From DASUAS01 sp963720765 (GTDB lineage: Bacteria; Actinomycetota; Acidimicrobiia; IMCC26256; DASPTH01): a DNA stretch of 64,000 nt. The position numbers were made by a program, and so were the translations under genes. The notes under the pieces are model-generated. The model did not search any database and was not told the origin of the DNA. It saw only the letters and a program-made list of their open reading frames with translations. The stretch covers positions 682,001-746,000 of the forward strand of contig CAVRGS010000013.1 of assembly GCA_963720765.1 (NCBI GenBank). The letters are read 5' to 3'. Below are positions 39,284-48,100 of the stretch, in pieces; position 1 is the first letter of the stretch, and each line of letters begins with the position of its first letter.

Positions 39284-40417
39284 GTGGACCTCGAACTGTC
39301 AGACGACCAGGAGCTGTTCCGCGAGACGACCGAGCGGTTCATCGACGCCCGGTGCCCGATCCCGCGGGTCCGCGAGCTGGCGGACACGCCCGTCGCGCAC
39401 GATCCCGCGCTGCTCGGAGAAGCGGGCGAGCTCGGCTGGTTCGCCTTGTTCGTCCCCGAGGAGCACGGCGGCGGCACGGTCTCGGGCTCGGCGATGCGCG
39501 ACGCGGCGATCGTCGCCGAGGAGCGGGGCCGCTTCGTGCAACCGGGCCCGTTCGTCGCGACCAACGTGGTCGCCTTCGCGCTGGCGCGTGAGGGCAGCGC
39601 CGAGCAGCAGTCGGAGCATCTCCCGGGTCTCGCGGCCGGCGAGCAGACGGCGTCGTGGGCGTTCACCACGCGCGACGGCGTGCCCGAGGTCGGCGCGGTG
39701 GGCGCGACCCGAACCGGCGACGGCTTCACGCTCGACGGCGTCGCGTCGCTCGTGCCCGAGGGTCCGAGCGCGGGTCTGTTCCTGGTGAGCGCAGCGGACC
39801 GCGAAGGCGGCGGGTCCGGCGTCACGCAGTTCATCGTCGACGCCAACTCGCCCGGCGTCACCGTCACCCCCCTCCAGGCCCTCGACCTCACCCGCCGCTT
39901 CGCCGACGTGCGCTTCGATTCGGTGTCGGTACCGGCCGCCGCGCTCGTCGGTGCGCCCGGCTCGGCCCAGGCGAGCGTCGATGCTCAGCTCGACGTCGCC
40001 GTCGCGCTCACGTTGGCGGAGTCGATCGGCGCGATGCGTCAGCTCGCGGAGATCACCGTCGAGTACGCCAAGGCTCGCATCGCGTTCGGGCGTCCGATCG
40101 GTTCGTTCCAGGCGCTCAAGCACATCCTCGCCGACATCAGCTTCTGGGCCGAGGTGAGCACCGCCGCGGCGTCGGCCGCCTCCGATGCGGTCGCCGACGG
40201 GCGGCCCACGGCGTCGGAGATCGTGAGCATCGCCAAGGCCTACGTCGGCGACGCCGGCGCGCAGCTCGCACAGCAGTGCCTCCAGGTCCATGGCGGCATC
40301 GGCTTCACCTGGGAGCACGACCTGCACTTCTACCTGCGGCGTCTCGCCACCGACCGGGTGCTGTTCGGCGATCCGGATTGGCACCGCGAACGCATCTGCC
40401 GCATCCACGGACTCTGA
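39284..40417 (+). CDS. Acyl-CoA dehydrogenase, subunit-like
   Basis: A 377-aa flavoprotein of the acyl-CoA dehydrogenase family. It has the N-terminal helical domain (LSDDQELFRETTERFI), the C-terminal helical domain with IAFGRPIGSFQALKH and VHGGIGFTWEHDLHFYLRR, and a divergent middle domain lacking a clear FAD-binding TEP motif. This resembles the weaker partner of heteromeric actinobacterial enzymes (FadE28/FadE29-like). GTG 39284 has a GGGGAGGAG ribosome site. A full-length homologue follows 70 bases downstream, so an alpha-beta complex is plausible. Substrate is unknown. Confidence 0.88.
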   Translation: MDLELSDDQELFRETTERFIDARCPIPRVRELADTPVAHDPALLGEAGELGWFALFVPEEHGGGTVSGSAMRDAAIVAEERGRFVQPGPFVATNVVAFALAREGSAEQQSEHLPGLAAGEQTASWAFTTRDGVPEVGAVGATRTGDGFTLDGVASLVPEGPSAGLFLVSAADREGGGSGVTQFIVDANSPGVTVTPLQALDLTRRFADVRFDSVSVPAAALVGAPGSAQASVDAQLDVAVALTLAESIGAMRQLAEITVEYAKARIAFGRPIGSFQALKHILADISFWAEVSTAAASAASDAVADGRPTASEIVSIAKAYVGDAGAQLAQQCLQVHGGIGFTWEHDLHFYLRRLATDRVLFGDPDWHRERICRIHGL

Positions 40418-40487
40418 CGGAGAAGAAGTGGAGGCGTGGCCGCATGGCCGGGACGCCGGAACGGAATCGACCATCGAGAGGAACGGG

Positions 40488-41777
40488 ATGACCGCCACCA
40501 CCACCGACGAGATGATCTCGGTCGACGACTTCCGGGCCAAGGCCCGTGCCTGGCTCGAAGGCAACTGCGAGCGCAAGACCGCCGAGGCGATCGCTGCTGC
40601 CGGTTCGCTGCGGGGCATGCACGAGTTCACGAAGGAACAGATCGACGCCGAGCGCCCGAAGCAGCAGCGTCTGTACGAGGCGGGCTTCGCTGGCATCACC
40701 TGGCCGAAGGAATTCGGGGGTCAGGGGCTCACCGGCGCGCACGAGCTGGCGTTCACCGAAGAATCGAAGGCGTTCGTGCTCCCGAACTTCGGGATCGCCG
40801 GCGGCACGACCTTCGGCGTGTGCGCGCAGGTGATGCTCGCCCACGCGTCCGACGACTTCAAGCTGCGTCACCTGCCGCGCATCCTCGCCGGCGACGAGCT
40901 GTGGTGTCAGTTCTTCTCCGAACCGGTCGCCGGTTCCGACCTCGCCGGTGTGCAGACACGCGCGACGCAGGACGGCGACTCGTGGGTCCTCAACGGCGCG
41001 AAGGTGTGGAGCTCCTGGGCCCACCTGGCCGACTACGGGCTGTGTCTCACCCGCACCAACTGGAGCGTGCCGAAGCACCGGGGCCTGACGTGGTTCGGGG
41101 TGCCGGTCGACGCGCCCGGGGTCACGCTGCGCGTGATCCGTCTGATCAACGGGGGCGCCGACTTCTGCGAGGAGTTCTTCGACGACGTCGTGATCCCCGA
41201 CGCCGACCGGATCGGCGACGTCGACGACGGCTGGCGGGTGGCGCGCACGATGCTCGTGTACGAGCGCGGCGCGCGCGCCGAGGAGAAGCCGAAGGGGCCG
41301 GTCGAGCCCGGCGCGCTCGCCACCGACTTCGTCGACGTGGCGCGCGCTCTCGGCCGCACCGACGACCCGGAGGCCCGTCAACTGGTCGCCAAGGCACACA
41401 GCCTCGACTTCATCTACGAAGTGCTGCAGCGTCGACTCGCCACTCGGCTGCAGCAGGGAGGTGCCGACGCCGGTGTCGCCGCGTACGGCGCGCTCGCGCA
41501 CGGCGTGTTCGACCACGAACGCGCGCTCTGGGGCATGGAGCTGGCGCGCGGCGACTCGGTCGCGTGGGACCCGTCGGACGCCGAGGGGCCGGGCGCGTCG
41601 ACCGCGCTCACCTTCCTCAACGGGCGCATCAACTCGGTGGCCGGGGGTACCGACCAGATGCAACGCAACGCGATCGGCGAGCAGGTGCTCGGACTGCCAC
41701 GGGAACCCAGCTGGGAGCGCGACAAGCCGTTCGACGAGGTGCTGCGCGCGGCACAACACTGGGACGGCCGCGTCTGA
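40488..41777 (+). CDS. Acyl-CoA dehydrogenase
   Basis: A 429-aa flavoprotein. ITWPKEFGGQGL near 70, the FAD/substrate segment WCQFFSEPVAGSDLAGVQTRA near 140, NGAKVWSSWAHLADYG near 170 and the C-terminal SVAGGTDQMQRNAIGEQVLGLPREP are present. The MCAD-type catalytic Glu position (YEGT) reads AGGT, as in many actinobacterial members whose base lies elsewhere. It oxidises an acyl-CoA to the 2-enoyl-CoA. ATG 40488 follows GAGAGGAACGG. It probably forms a unit with the preceding homologue. Confidence 0.9.
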   Translation: MTATTTDEMISVDDFRAKARAWLEGNCERKTAEAIAAAGSLRGMHEFTKEQIDAERPKQQRLYEAGFAGITWPKEFGGQGLTGAHELAFTEESKAFVLPNFGIAGGTTFGVCAQVMLAHASDDFKLRHLPRILAGDELWCQFFSEPVAGSDLAGVQTRATQDGDSWVLNGAKVWSSWAHLADYGLCLTRTNWSVPKHRGLTWFGVPVDAPGVTLRVIRLINGGADFCEEFFDDVVIPDADRIGDVDDGWRVARTMLVYERGARAEEKPKGPVEPGALATDFVDVARALGRTDDPEARQLVAKAHSLDFIYEVLQRRLATRLQQGGADAGVAAYGALAHGVFDHERALWGMELARGDSVAWDPSDAEGPGASTALTFLNGRINSVAGGTDQMQRNAIGEQVLGLPREPSWERDKPFDEVLRAAQHWDGRV

Positions 41778-41803
41778 GGGCGGCGTCGACCCGAGGAGTG
41801 GAC

Positions 41804-43057
41804 ATGGCCCGGTTCAACCTGTCGGAGGACGCCATCCCGAGCGCGTGGTTCAACGTGCTCCCGGTGATGCCGGAGCCGATGCCACCTCCGCTGCACCCGG
41901 GGACGCGCGAACCCATCGGTCCCGACGACCTCGCCCCGCTCTTCCCGATGGGCCTCATCGCCCAGGAGGTGTCCGCCGACCCGTGGATCGACGTCCCGGG
42001 TGAGGTCCTCGACATCCTCAAGCTCTGGCGCCCGACGCCGCTGATCCGTGCCGAACGACTCGAGCGCGCGCTCGGAACCCCGGCCCGCATCTACTTCAAG
42101 GACGAGTCGGTCTCACCCGCGGGGTCGCACAAGACCAACACGTCGGTCCCGCAGGCGTTCTACAACGCCGCCGAGGGCACGGAGCGCCTGGCCACCGAGA
42201 CCGGCGCCGGGCAGTGGGGGAGCGCGCTGTCGTTCGCGTGCGCACAGTTCGACCTCGAGTGCAAGGTGTACATGGTGCGGGCGTCGTACGAGCAGAAGCC
42301 GTACCGCCGCGTGCTCATGGAGACGTGGGGGGCATCGGTCGTGCCCTCACCGGTCGACGACGTCGACAACCCCGGCTCGCTCGGCCTCGCCATCAGCGAC
42401 GCGGTCGCCGACGCTGCGTCGCGCGACGACACGCACTACTCCCTCGGCTCGGTGCTCAACCACGTGCTGTTGCACCAGACCGTCATCGGACTCGAAGCGA
42501 AGGAGCAGCTGAACCTCGCGGGCGAGGACGCCCCCGACGTCGTGATCGGCAGCTGCGGCGGCGGGTCGAACCTCGGTGGCATCGCGCTGCCGTTCGTGCC
42601 CGACGCCGACGTGCGCCTGGTCGCGGTCGAGCCGTCGTCGTGCCCGACGCTCACCGAGGGCTCGTTCGACTACGACTTCGGTGACGCCGCCGGCATGACG
42701 CCGCTGCTGCCGATGTACACGCTCGGACACGACTTCGTCCCGCCGTCGATCCACGCCGGCGGGCTGCGCTACCACGGCGACTCGCCGATCATCTCCAGCC
42801 TGGTGAAGAGCGGGCGCATGGAGGCGGTCGCGTATCCCCAGGGCAAGACGTTCGAGGCGGCGGTGCAGTTCGCGCAGACCGAGGGCAAGATCCCCGCGCC
42901 CGAGACCGGGCACGCGGTGCGTGCCGTCATCGACGAAGCGCTGGCGGCGAAGGAGACCGGCGAGGAGCGCGTCATCCTCTTCAACTTCTCCGGCCACGGC
43001 TTCCTCGACCTCTCCGCCTACGACGACCACCTCAACGGCCGCCTCACCGACGCCTGA
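41804..43057 (+). CDS. TrpB2-type tryptophan synthase beta-like protein
   Basis: A 417-aa PLP enzyme of fold type II. The long N-terminal extension (IPSAWFNVLPVMPEPMPPPLHPGT) marks the TrpB2 subfamily. The Schiff-base Lys is in SPAGSHKTNTSVPQAF near 113, and the phosphate-binding GSCGGGSNLGG near 245 is present. TrpB2 enzymes turn indole and serine into tryptophan without stable TrpA contact and may salvage indole or act on serine or phosphoserine. A canonical trpB follows at 44630. ATG 41804 has a GAGGAG site. Whether it belongs to tryptophan synthesis here is unproven. Confidence 0.9.
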   Translation: MARFNLSEDAIPSAWFNVLPVMPEPMPPPLHPGTREPIGPDDLAPLFPMGLIAQEVSADPWIDVPGEVLDILKLWRPTPLIRAERLERALGTPARIYFKDESVSPAGSHKTNTSVPQAFYNAAEGTERLATETGAGQWGSALSFACAQFDLECKVYMVRASYEQKPYRRVLMETWGASVVPSPVDDVDNPGSLGLAISDAVADAASRDDTHYSLGSVLNHVLLHQTVIGLEAKEQLNLAGEDAPDVVIGSCGGGSNLGGIALPFVPDADVRLVAVEPSSCPTLTEGSFDYDFGDAAGMTPLLPMYTLGHDFVPPSIHAGGLRYHGDSPIISSLVKSGRMEAVAYPQGKTFEAAVQFAQTEGKIPAPETGHAVRAVIDEALAAKETGEERVILFNFSGHGFLDLSAYDDHLNGRLTDA

Positions 43058-43064
43058 CCCCGAC

Positions 43065-43877
43065 TCACGATTTGGCGTGGTTGGTGTGCGGTGGCGGCAC
43101 ACGAGCCACGCCGAAACGGTCGGGGAACCGCCGGGTGACGAAGCGGAATGCGACGACGACGACGATCACGTACGTCCAGCCGAGGAGGATGTCGAACACG
43201 AAGTGGTCGGCGCTGTAGACGAGCGTGAGCGCCATCGCCAGCGCGTACCCCACCAGCAGTGCGCGCCACCTGCCCGCGATCGGCCAGAAGAACACGAGGA
43301 GCAGGAACGGCCACGCCGCGTGGAGCGACGGCAACGCGCCCACCGGGAAGGCGTACTTGCTGTTCTCGCCGAACACCTTGGCGACACCCGAGAGCCCGAC
43401 TTCCACCCACATCGCCCGGACGATGCGCACGGTGTGGGGCATGTCGCCCCGCTCGCTGGCCAACCACGGCGGGATCGCCGGGTAGAGCACATACGTGGCG
43501 AACCCGGCGAAGGTGACGGTGAGGAACAGGGCGCGGAAGCGTCGGAACAGCGGGTAGGCGCGGACCCACAGCACGATCGCCACCGTCACCGTCACCACGA
43601 AGTGGCTCAGGTAGACGAGCCAGGCGAGGTAGTCGTACCAGTGCGGATCGGCCGGGTTCCACAGGGCGTCCTGCAGGCGGACGGTCGGCGCGGTCCCACC
43701 GAACAGCCACTCGTCGAACCCGAGCTGGGGTTGGACGTGCGCGATCGGCTCCAGCGTGGTGGCGAGCTCGTGCAGCACGAGGTACGCGATCAGGATGGCG
43801 ACGATCGGCAGCCAGTCGCGCACGGCGCGGATCCAGTCGCGCCGCACTGCTTCAGGCTGCACGCCAACGTGTTGCAC
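43065..43877 (-). CDS. PAP2-superfamily membrane phosphatase/transferase
   Basis: A 270-aa protein with about six transmembrane segments. The conserved blocks LPSLHAAWPF (about 175) and YSADHFVFDILLG (about 225) match the second and third motifs of the PAP2 family, in the version found in Aur1-like inositol-phosphoryl transferases. It could act on a lipid phosphate or transfer a phosphoinositol group. GTG 43877 is chosen since a TACATT -10 ends 8 bases upstream on the minus strand; GTG 43862 is the alternative. It is embedded between trpB2 and trpF on the opposite strand. Confidence 0.83.
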   Translation of the reverse strand: MQHVGVQPEAVRRDWIRAVRDWLPIVAILIAYLVLHELATTLEPIAHVQPQLGFDEWLFGGTAPTVRLQDALWNPADPHWYDYLAWLVYLSHFVVTVTVAIVLWVRAYPLFRRFRALFLTVTFAGFATYVLYPAIPPWLASERGDMPHTVRIVRAMWVEVGLSGVAKVFGENSKYAFPVGALPSLHAAWPFLLLVFFWPIAGRWRALLVGYALAMALTLVYSADHFVFDILLGWTYVIVVVVAFRFVTRRFPDRFGVARVPPPHTNHAKS

Positions 43878-43885
43878 GGGGCGCG

Positions 43886-43891
43886 AATGTA
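43886..43891 (-). promoter_or_regulatory. -10 hexamer TACATT, leaderless start of PAP2 gene
   Basis: On the minus strand TACATT ends 8 bases before GTG 43877. Its position 25 bases from the opposing trpF -10 makes a compact divergent promoter. Confidence 0.45.
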
Positions 43892-43915
43892 CGCCGGGGG
43901 TCAAGGGGGGTCCGG

Positions 43916-43921
43916 TACCCT
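43916..43921 (+). promoter_or_regulatory. trpF: -10 hexamer TACCCT, leaderless start of trpF
   Basis: TACCCT ends 8 bases before ATG 43930, with no ribosome site in between. Confidence 0.5.
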
Positions 43922-43929
43922 CGGCCCCG

Positions 43930-44613
43930 ATGTTCGTCAAGATCTGCGGCGTCACGACCGAGGAAGACGCGCTCCTGGCCGTCGCGCTGGGCGCCGACGC
44001 GCTCGGCTTCAATTTCGTGCCCGGCAGCCCGCGGCTGGTCACGCCCGAGACCGTCGGCGAGATCCTGCACCGCCTTCCTGCGGGGGTCGTCACCACAGGT
44101 GTCTTCCGCGACGAGACGAAGGAGCGCGTGGTCGAGATCGTGAACACGCTCGGTCTCGGTGGTGCCCAGCTCAACGGACGGGAGCCGCTGTCCGACATCC
44201 GCTGGATCCGCAAGCGCGTGCCCTTCGTGATCCAGGCCTTCACCGCCGGTGACCCCGCGCTCGCAGCGGTGGGCAACGGCCCGGTCGACATCGTCCTGGT
44301 CGACGCCGAAGACCCCGGGTCGGGCAAGGTGTTCGACTGGGCGCTCGCCGACGCGGTGCCGCCGGGGGTCCGGCTCATGCTCGCCGGTGGCCTCAACGGC
44401 GAGAACGTCGCGCAGGCCGTCCGGCGCGTGCGGCCGTGGGGCGTCGACGTGTGCACCGGGGTCGAGACCACGCCCGGGTCGGGACGGAAGGACGCCCGCA
44501 AGCTGCGGCGCTTCATCGAGCAGGCCCACGACGCAGGTGAGCAGCTCGGCGGCGACGGTTGGGTGCCCGACCCGGAAGCCGCGCCGTATGACTGGATGGC
44601 CGACGGCGCGTGA
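43930..44613 (+). CDS. trpF: Phosphoribosylanthranilate isomerase
   Basis: A 227-aa (beta/alpha)8 isomerase that converts PRA to CdRP. The opening VKICGVTTEEDA with the catalytic Cys, GFNFVPGSPR, the FVIQAFTAGD region, the catalytic Asp in VLVDAEDPGSGKVFDW and AGGLNGENV are all present; the C-terminal GVDVCTGVETTPGSGRKD is the phosphate site. A dedicated trpF is notable because Streptomyces and Mycobacterium lack it and use PriA. It is followed by trpB after 16 bases. Confidence 0.95.
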   Translation: MFVKICGVTTEEDALLAVALGADALGFNFVPGSPRLVTPETVGEILHRLPAGVVTTGVFRDETKERVVEIVNTLGLGGAQLNGREPLSDIRWIRKRVPFVIQAFTAGDPALAAVGNGPVDIVLVDAEDPGSGKVFDWALADAVPPGVRLMLAGGLNGENVAQAVRRVRPWGVDVCTGVETTPGSGRKDARKLRRFIEQAHDAGEQLGGDGWVPDPEAAPYDWMADGA

Positions 44614-44617
44614 CTCC

Positions 44618-44623
44618 TACGAT
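44618..44623 (+). promoter_or_regulatory. trpB: -10 hexamer TACGAT before trpB
   Basis: TACGAT ends 6 bases before ATG 44630, within the 16-base trpF-trpB gap. It is the same hexamer, in the same CCTACGATGACC context, as the hisD promoter. Confidence 0.45.
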
Positions 44624-44629
44624 GACCCG

Positions 44630-45874
44630 ATGACCGCACCCGCGCGGGGTCAGCCCGTGCACCTCGACCCGCCCGGGCCCGAGCCCGTCGACCTCGGCCG
44701 TTTCGGCGAGTTCGGGGGTCGCTTCGTCCCCGAGACGCTCGTGCCCGCACTCATCGAGCTCGAGGACGAGTTCCGACGGGCGTGGACGTCCGACGAGTTC
44801 CGGGCCGAGTTCGCCGAGCTCCTGCGCAGCTACGCGGGACGGCCCACGCCGGTCACCGAGTGCCACAACCTCTCGCGGCGCCTCGGGGTGCGGGTGCTCC
44901 TCAAGCGCGAGGACCTCACCCACACCGGCTCGCACAAGATCAACAACGTGCTCGGCCAGGCGCTCCTCACCCGTCGCATGGGCAAGCAGCGCGTGATCGC
45001 CGAGACCGGCGCAGGTCAGCACGGCGTCGCCACCGCCACCGCGGCGGCGCTCTTCGGGCTCGACTGCCTCGTGTTCATGGGCGCGGTCGACGTCGAACGC
45101 CAGGCGCTCAACGTGTTCCGCATGAAGCTCCTCGGCGCCGATGTCGTACCCGTGACCGGTGGCAGCGGCACGCTCAAGGACGCCATCAACGAGGCGCTGC
45201 GCGACTGGGTCGCGACCGTGGAGGGCACCCACTACTGCATCGGCTCGGTCGTCGGACCCCATCCGTATCCCTGGATGGTGCGCGAGTTCCAGCGGGTGGT
45301 GGGCGACGAAGCTCGTGAGCAGTGCCGGGAGATCCTCGGCGGCGACGACCCCGACCTCGTGGTCGCGTGCGTCGGGGGCGGCTCCAACGCGATGGGCACC
45401 TTCGCCGGGTTCGTCGACACCGCTGCCGACCTCGTCGGCGTCGAAGCCGGTGGCCTCGGGCTGGAATCGGGCGCGCACGGCGCGTCGGTGAGCCGCGGCG
45501 TGCCCGGGGTGTTGCACGGCGCGCGTTCGCTCTACCTGCAGGACGAAGACGGCCAGATCCGCGAGGCCCACTCGATCAGCGCCGGGCTCGACTACCCGGG
45601 CGTCGGTCCCGAACACGCGGAGTTGGCGGCGTCGGGCCGGGCTCGCTACGAGTTCGCCACCGACGACGAAGCCATTGCCGGGTTCCAGCTCCTCTCGGTG
45701 ACCGAGGGGATCATGCCCGCGCTCGAACCGGCCCACGCGCTCGGATGGCTCGCGCGCGAGTCCGGGCGATCGATCCCGAGTGGCACGACCGTGCTCGTCA
45801 CCCTGTCGGGTCGAGGTGACAAGGACGCCGCGCAGATCGCCGAACGACTCACCGGCGAGCGGATCATCGGATGA
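44630..45874 (+). CDS. trpB: Tryptophan synthase beta chain
   Basis: A 414-aa canonical TrpB1 that condenses indole and serine to tryptophan in a complex with TrpA. FGEFGGRFVPETL near 25, the Schiff-base Lys in LTHTGSHKINNVLGQ near 104, ETGAGQHGVATAT near 126, CVGGGSNAMGTF near 248, GLDYPGVGPEH near 320 and VTLSGRGDKD near 395 are intact. ATG 44630 is favoured by a -10 hexamer 6 bases upstream. The stop overlaps the trpA start (ATGA), as usual for this coupled pair. Confidence 0.97.
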   Translation: MTAPARGQPVHLDPPGPEPVDLGRFGEFGGRFVPETLVPALIELEDEFRRAWTSDEFRAEFAELLRSYAGRPTPVTECHNLSRRLGVRVLLKREDLTHTGSHKINNVLGQALLTRRMGKQRVIAETGAGQHGVATATAAALFGLDCLVFMGAVDVERQALNVFRMKLLGADVVPVTGGSGTLKDAINEALRDWVATVEGTHYCIGSVVGPHPYPWMVREFQRVVGDEAREQCREILGGDDPDLVVACVGGGSNAMGTFAGFVDTAADLVGVEAGGLGLESGAHGASVSRGVPGVLHGARSLYLQDEDGQIREAHSISAGLDYPGVGPEHAELAASGRARYEFATDDEAIAGFQLLSVTEGIMPALEPAHALGWLARESGRSIPSGTTVLVTLSGRGDKDAAQIAERLTGERIIG

Positions 45875-46650
45875 CCGTCGCCCTGGAGGCGCGGCTGCGC
45901 GCCCGTCGCGAGCAGGGGCGCAAGCTCCTCGTCCCCTACGTCACCGGAGGGCTCGGCTCGGGTTGGCTCGACGTGGTGCGCGCCATCGCCGACGCCGGGG
46001 CCGACGCGATCGAGGTGGGCATCCCGTTCTCCGACCCGGTGATGGACGGCCTCACCATCCAGGAGGCTTCGCGCCGCGCCCTCGACCTCGGCGCCACGCC
46101 GGCCGGTGTGATCGCCGACGCGGCCAAGCTCGAGATCGACGTCCCCCTCGTGGTGATGACCTACACCAACCCGGTCGGCCACATGGGCTACCGCCGGTTC
46201 GCAGCCGCGCTGGCCGACGCCGCCATCGCCGCCGCCATCCTCCCCGACCTCCCGCTCGACGAGCTGAACGGCTGGGCCGACGCCGCCGACGCCCACGGGG
46301 TCGAGACGGTCCTCCTGGCCGCGCCCACCACGCCCGACGAACGCCTCGTCGCGATCTGCGAGCGGTCGCGGGGGTTCGTGTACGGCGTGTCGCTGATGGG
46401 CGTCACCGGGGAACGCACCTCGCTGGCCTCGCAGGCCGGTGACATGGGCCGTCGCCTGAAGGCGGTCACCGACAAGCCCGTGCTCCTCGGCATCGGGATC
46501 TCGAATGCGGAACAGGCTGTCGAAGCGGCGCAGTTCGGCGACGGCGTGATCGTCGGGAGTGCCCTCGTCGCCCGCCTCCTGCAGGGCGGCGGGCCCGATG
46601 CCGCGCACGAGTTCGTGAGCGAGCTGCGCGCCGCGCTCGACGCGGCCTGA
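45871..46650 (+). CDS. trpA: Tryptophan synthase alpha chain
   Basis: A 259-aa TIM-barrel subunit that cleaves indole-glycerol phosphate to indole. PYVTGGLG near 22, the catalytic Glu in IEVGIPFSDPVMDG near 48 with the second Asp following, MTYTNPVGHMGYRRF near 100, PDLPLDE near 128, YGVSLMGVTGER near 172 and GIGISNAEQ near 208 are present. It is coupled to trpB by an ATGA overlap and is the last trp gene in the window. Confidence 0.97.
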   Translation: MTVALEARLRARREQGRKLLVPYVTGGLGSGWLDVVRAIADAGADAIEVGIPFSDPVMDGLTIQEASRRALDLGATPAGVIADAAKLEIDVPLVVMTYTNPVGHMGYRRFAAALADAAIAAAILPDLPLDELNGWADAADAHGVETVLLAAPTTPDERLVAICERSRGFVYGVSLMGVTGERTSLASQAGDMGRRLKAVTDKPVLLGIGISNAEQAVEAAQFGDGVIVGSALVARLLQGGGPDAAHEFVSELRAALDAA

Positions 46651-46666
46651 ACGACCAGGCTGCACG

Positions 46667-47728
46667 GTGATCAAGTACCTCGGGTCGAAGCGGCGCCTGG
46701 TGCCGGTGCTCACCCGACTGTGCGAGGCCGCCGGGGCACGCAGCGCGCTCGACCTCTTCACCGGTACCACACGCGTCGCGCAGGCGTTCAAGCACACCGG
46801 GGCGAGAGTGACCGCGGTCGACACCGCGCGCTACTCCGAGGTGTTCGCTCGCGCGTACATCGAAACCGATGCGCGCGACGTCGACCGCACTCACCTTGCC
46901 GCAGTGATCGACGACTTGAACCAGCGCCCGGGCGCGCCCGGGTACTTCACGGAGACCTTCTGTGAGCAGTCGCGCTTCTTCCAGCCGTTCAACGGCGCGC
47001 GCGTCGACGCGATACGCGACGCCATCGAGCACGAGCACGCGGGTACGCCGTACCACGCGATCCTGCTCACCAGCCTCCTCGAAGCCGCCGACCGCGTCGA
47101 CTCCACCACCGGCGTGCAGATGGCGTACGTGAAGGAGTGGGCGCCACGGTCGGCGTCCCCCCTGACGCTGCGGGTGCCGGACCTGTTACCCGGCAGTGGA
47201 GTGTCGATCCGGGGCGACGCGCTCGCCGTCGCGCCCACGCTTGCGCCCTGCGACCTCGCCTACCTCGATCCGCCCTACAACCAGCACCGCTACTTCACCA
47301 ACTACCACGTGTGGGAGACCCTCGTCGCCTGGGACGCACCCGAGCACTACGGCGTTGCGTGCAAGCGGGTCGACGCACGCGACGACGCCACCAAGAGCGT
47401 CTTCAACCGACGCCGACTCATGCCCGACGCGCTGCGCGCGCTGATCGCGTCGGTGCATGCGCGGGTGGTCGTCGTGTCGTACAACGACGAGTCCTGGATC
47501 GCAGCCGACGAGTTGCGCGACATGTGCACCGTGCACGGCCACGTCGAGATGCTGGCGTTCGACTCCCGGCGCTACGTGGGCGCCCAGATCGGCATCCACA
47601 ATCCGCAGGGCGAGCGCGTCGGCACGGTGTCGCACGTGCGCAACCAGGAGTACGTGGTGATCGCCGGCGCGCGCGACGAGGTGTGTCGCCTGGTCGACGC
47701 CACCCAGGAGGTGACCGTCGGTGCCTGA
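46667..47728 (+). CDS. D12-class adenine-specific DNA methyltransferase, no nuclease partner
   Basis: A 353-aa N6-adenine methyltransferase. The SAM-binding motif is at the N-terminus (KYLGSKRRLVPVLTRL then LDLFTGTTRVAQAFK), and the catalytic motif is DPPYNQHRYFTNYHVWE near 203. This DPPYNxHRY form is typical of Dam-like enzymes that act alone or in type II systems. No restriction enzyme is adjacent, so it is probably an orphan regulatory methylase. GTG 46667 is 16 bases after trpA. Its 3' end overlaps the following small Cys-containing protein by 8 bases. Confidence 0.86.
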   Translation: MIKYLGSKRRLVPVLTRLCEAAGARSALDLFTGTTRVAQAFKHTGARVTAVDTARYSEVFARAYIETDARDVDRTHLAAVIDDLNQRPGAPGYFTETFCEQSRFFQPFNGARVDAIRDAIEHEHAGTPYHAILLTSLLEAADRVDSTTGVQMAYVKEWAPRSASPLTLRVPDLLPGSGVSIRGDALAVAPTLAPCDLAYLDPPYNQHRYFTNYHVWETLVAWDAPEHYGVACKRVDARDDATKSVFNRRRLMPDALRALIASVHARVVVVSYNDESWIAADELRDMCTVHGHVEMLAFDSRRYVGAQIGIHNPQGERVGTVSHVRNQEYVVIAGARDEVCRLVDATQEVTVGA

Positions 47729-48053
47729 CCCGACTGCGTCCGCGTTGCGCAAGGTCGACGACTGCGACCTCTGTGAGGCGGCGAGGATCACCCCGTGGTT
47801 CCACGAGGACGACGTGTGCTGGATCGCCGAGTGCGAGATCTGCTACGTGCCCATGGTGGTGTGGCGCTTCCACGGCACCGAGCCGCCGGCCGAGCACCTC
47901 GCACACATGCACGCCGAGTTGGGTCGGGTGGCCGGGGAGACGCTCACCGTCGAGCACTACGTCGACGACAACATGCGCAACATCCCCGACCACTACCACG
48001 CCCACGCGCGCCCGAAGGGGGGCTTCTTCGGGCACGGCTTCCGACGCCCGTAG
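47721..48053 (+). CDS. Small Cys-pair protein, 110 aa
   Basis: A 110-aa soluble protein with two Cys pairs (CDLC near 15-18 and CEIC near 38-41) and a His-rich stretch (LAHMHAEL near 60, DHYHAHARPKGG near 90). The layout suggests a zinc-binding fold; the CxxC...CxxC...HxH arrangement recalls HIT-like proteins but lacks the HIT histidine triad. GTG 47721 overlaps the methyltransferase stop by 8 bases, so the two are translated together. I do not recognise the family. Confidence 0.7.
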   Translation: MPDPTASALRKVDDCDLCEAARITPWFHEDDVCWIAECEICYVPMVVWRFHGTEPPAEHLAHMHAELGRVAGETLTVEHYVDDNMRNIPDHYHAHARPKGGFFGHGFRRP

Positions 48054-48100
48054 ACGTCTGCGACCACGCCGCCTGGGGATCCTGCGGACACGACCGCCAG

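Noticed and set aside
44622..44633. Three-codon ORF (MTR) overlapping the trpB start
   Set aside because: Its ATG lies partly inside the TACGAT hexamer, so it could not be on the transcript. A leaderless trpB start explains the site better.
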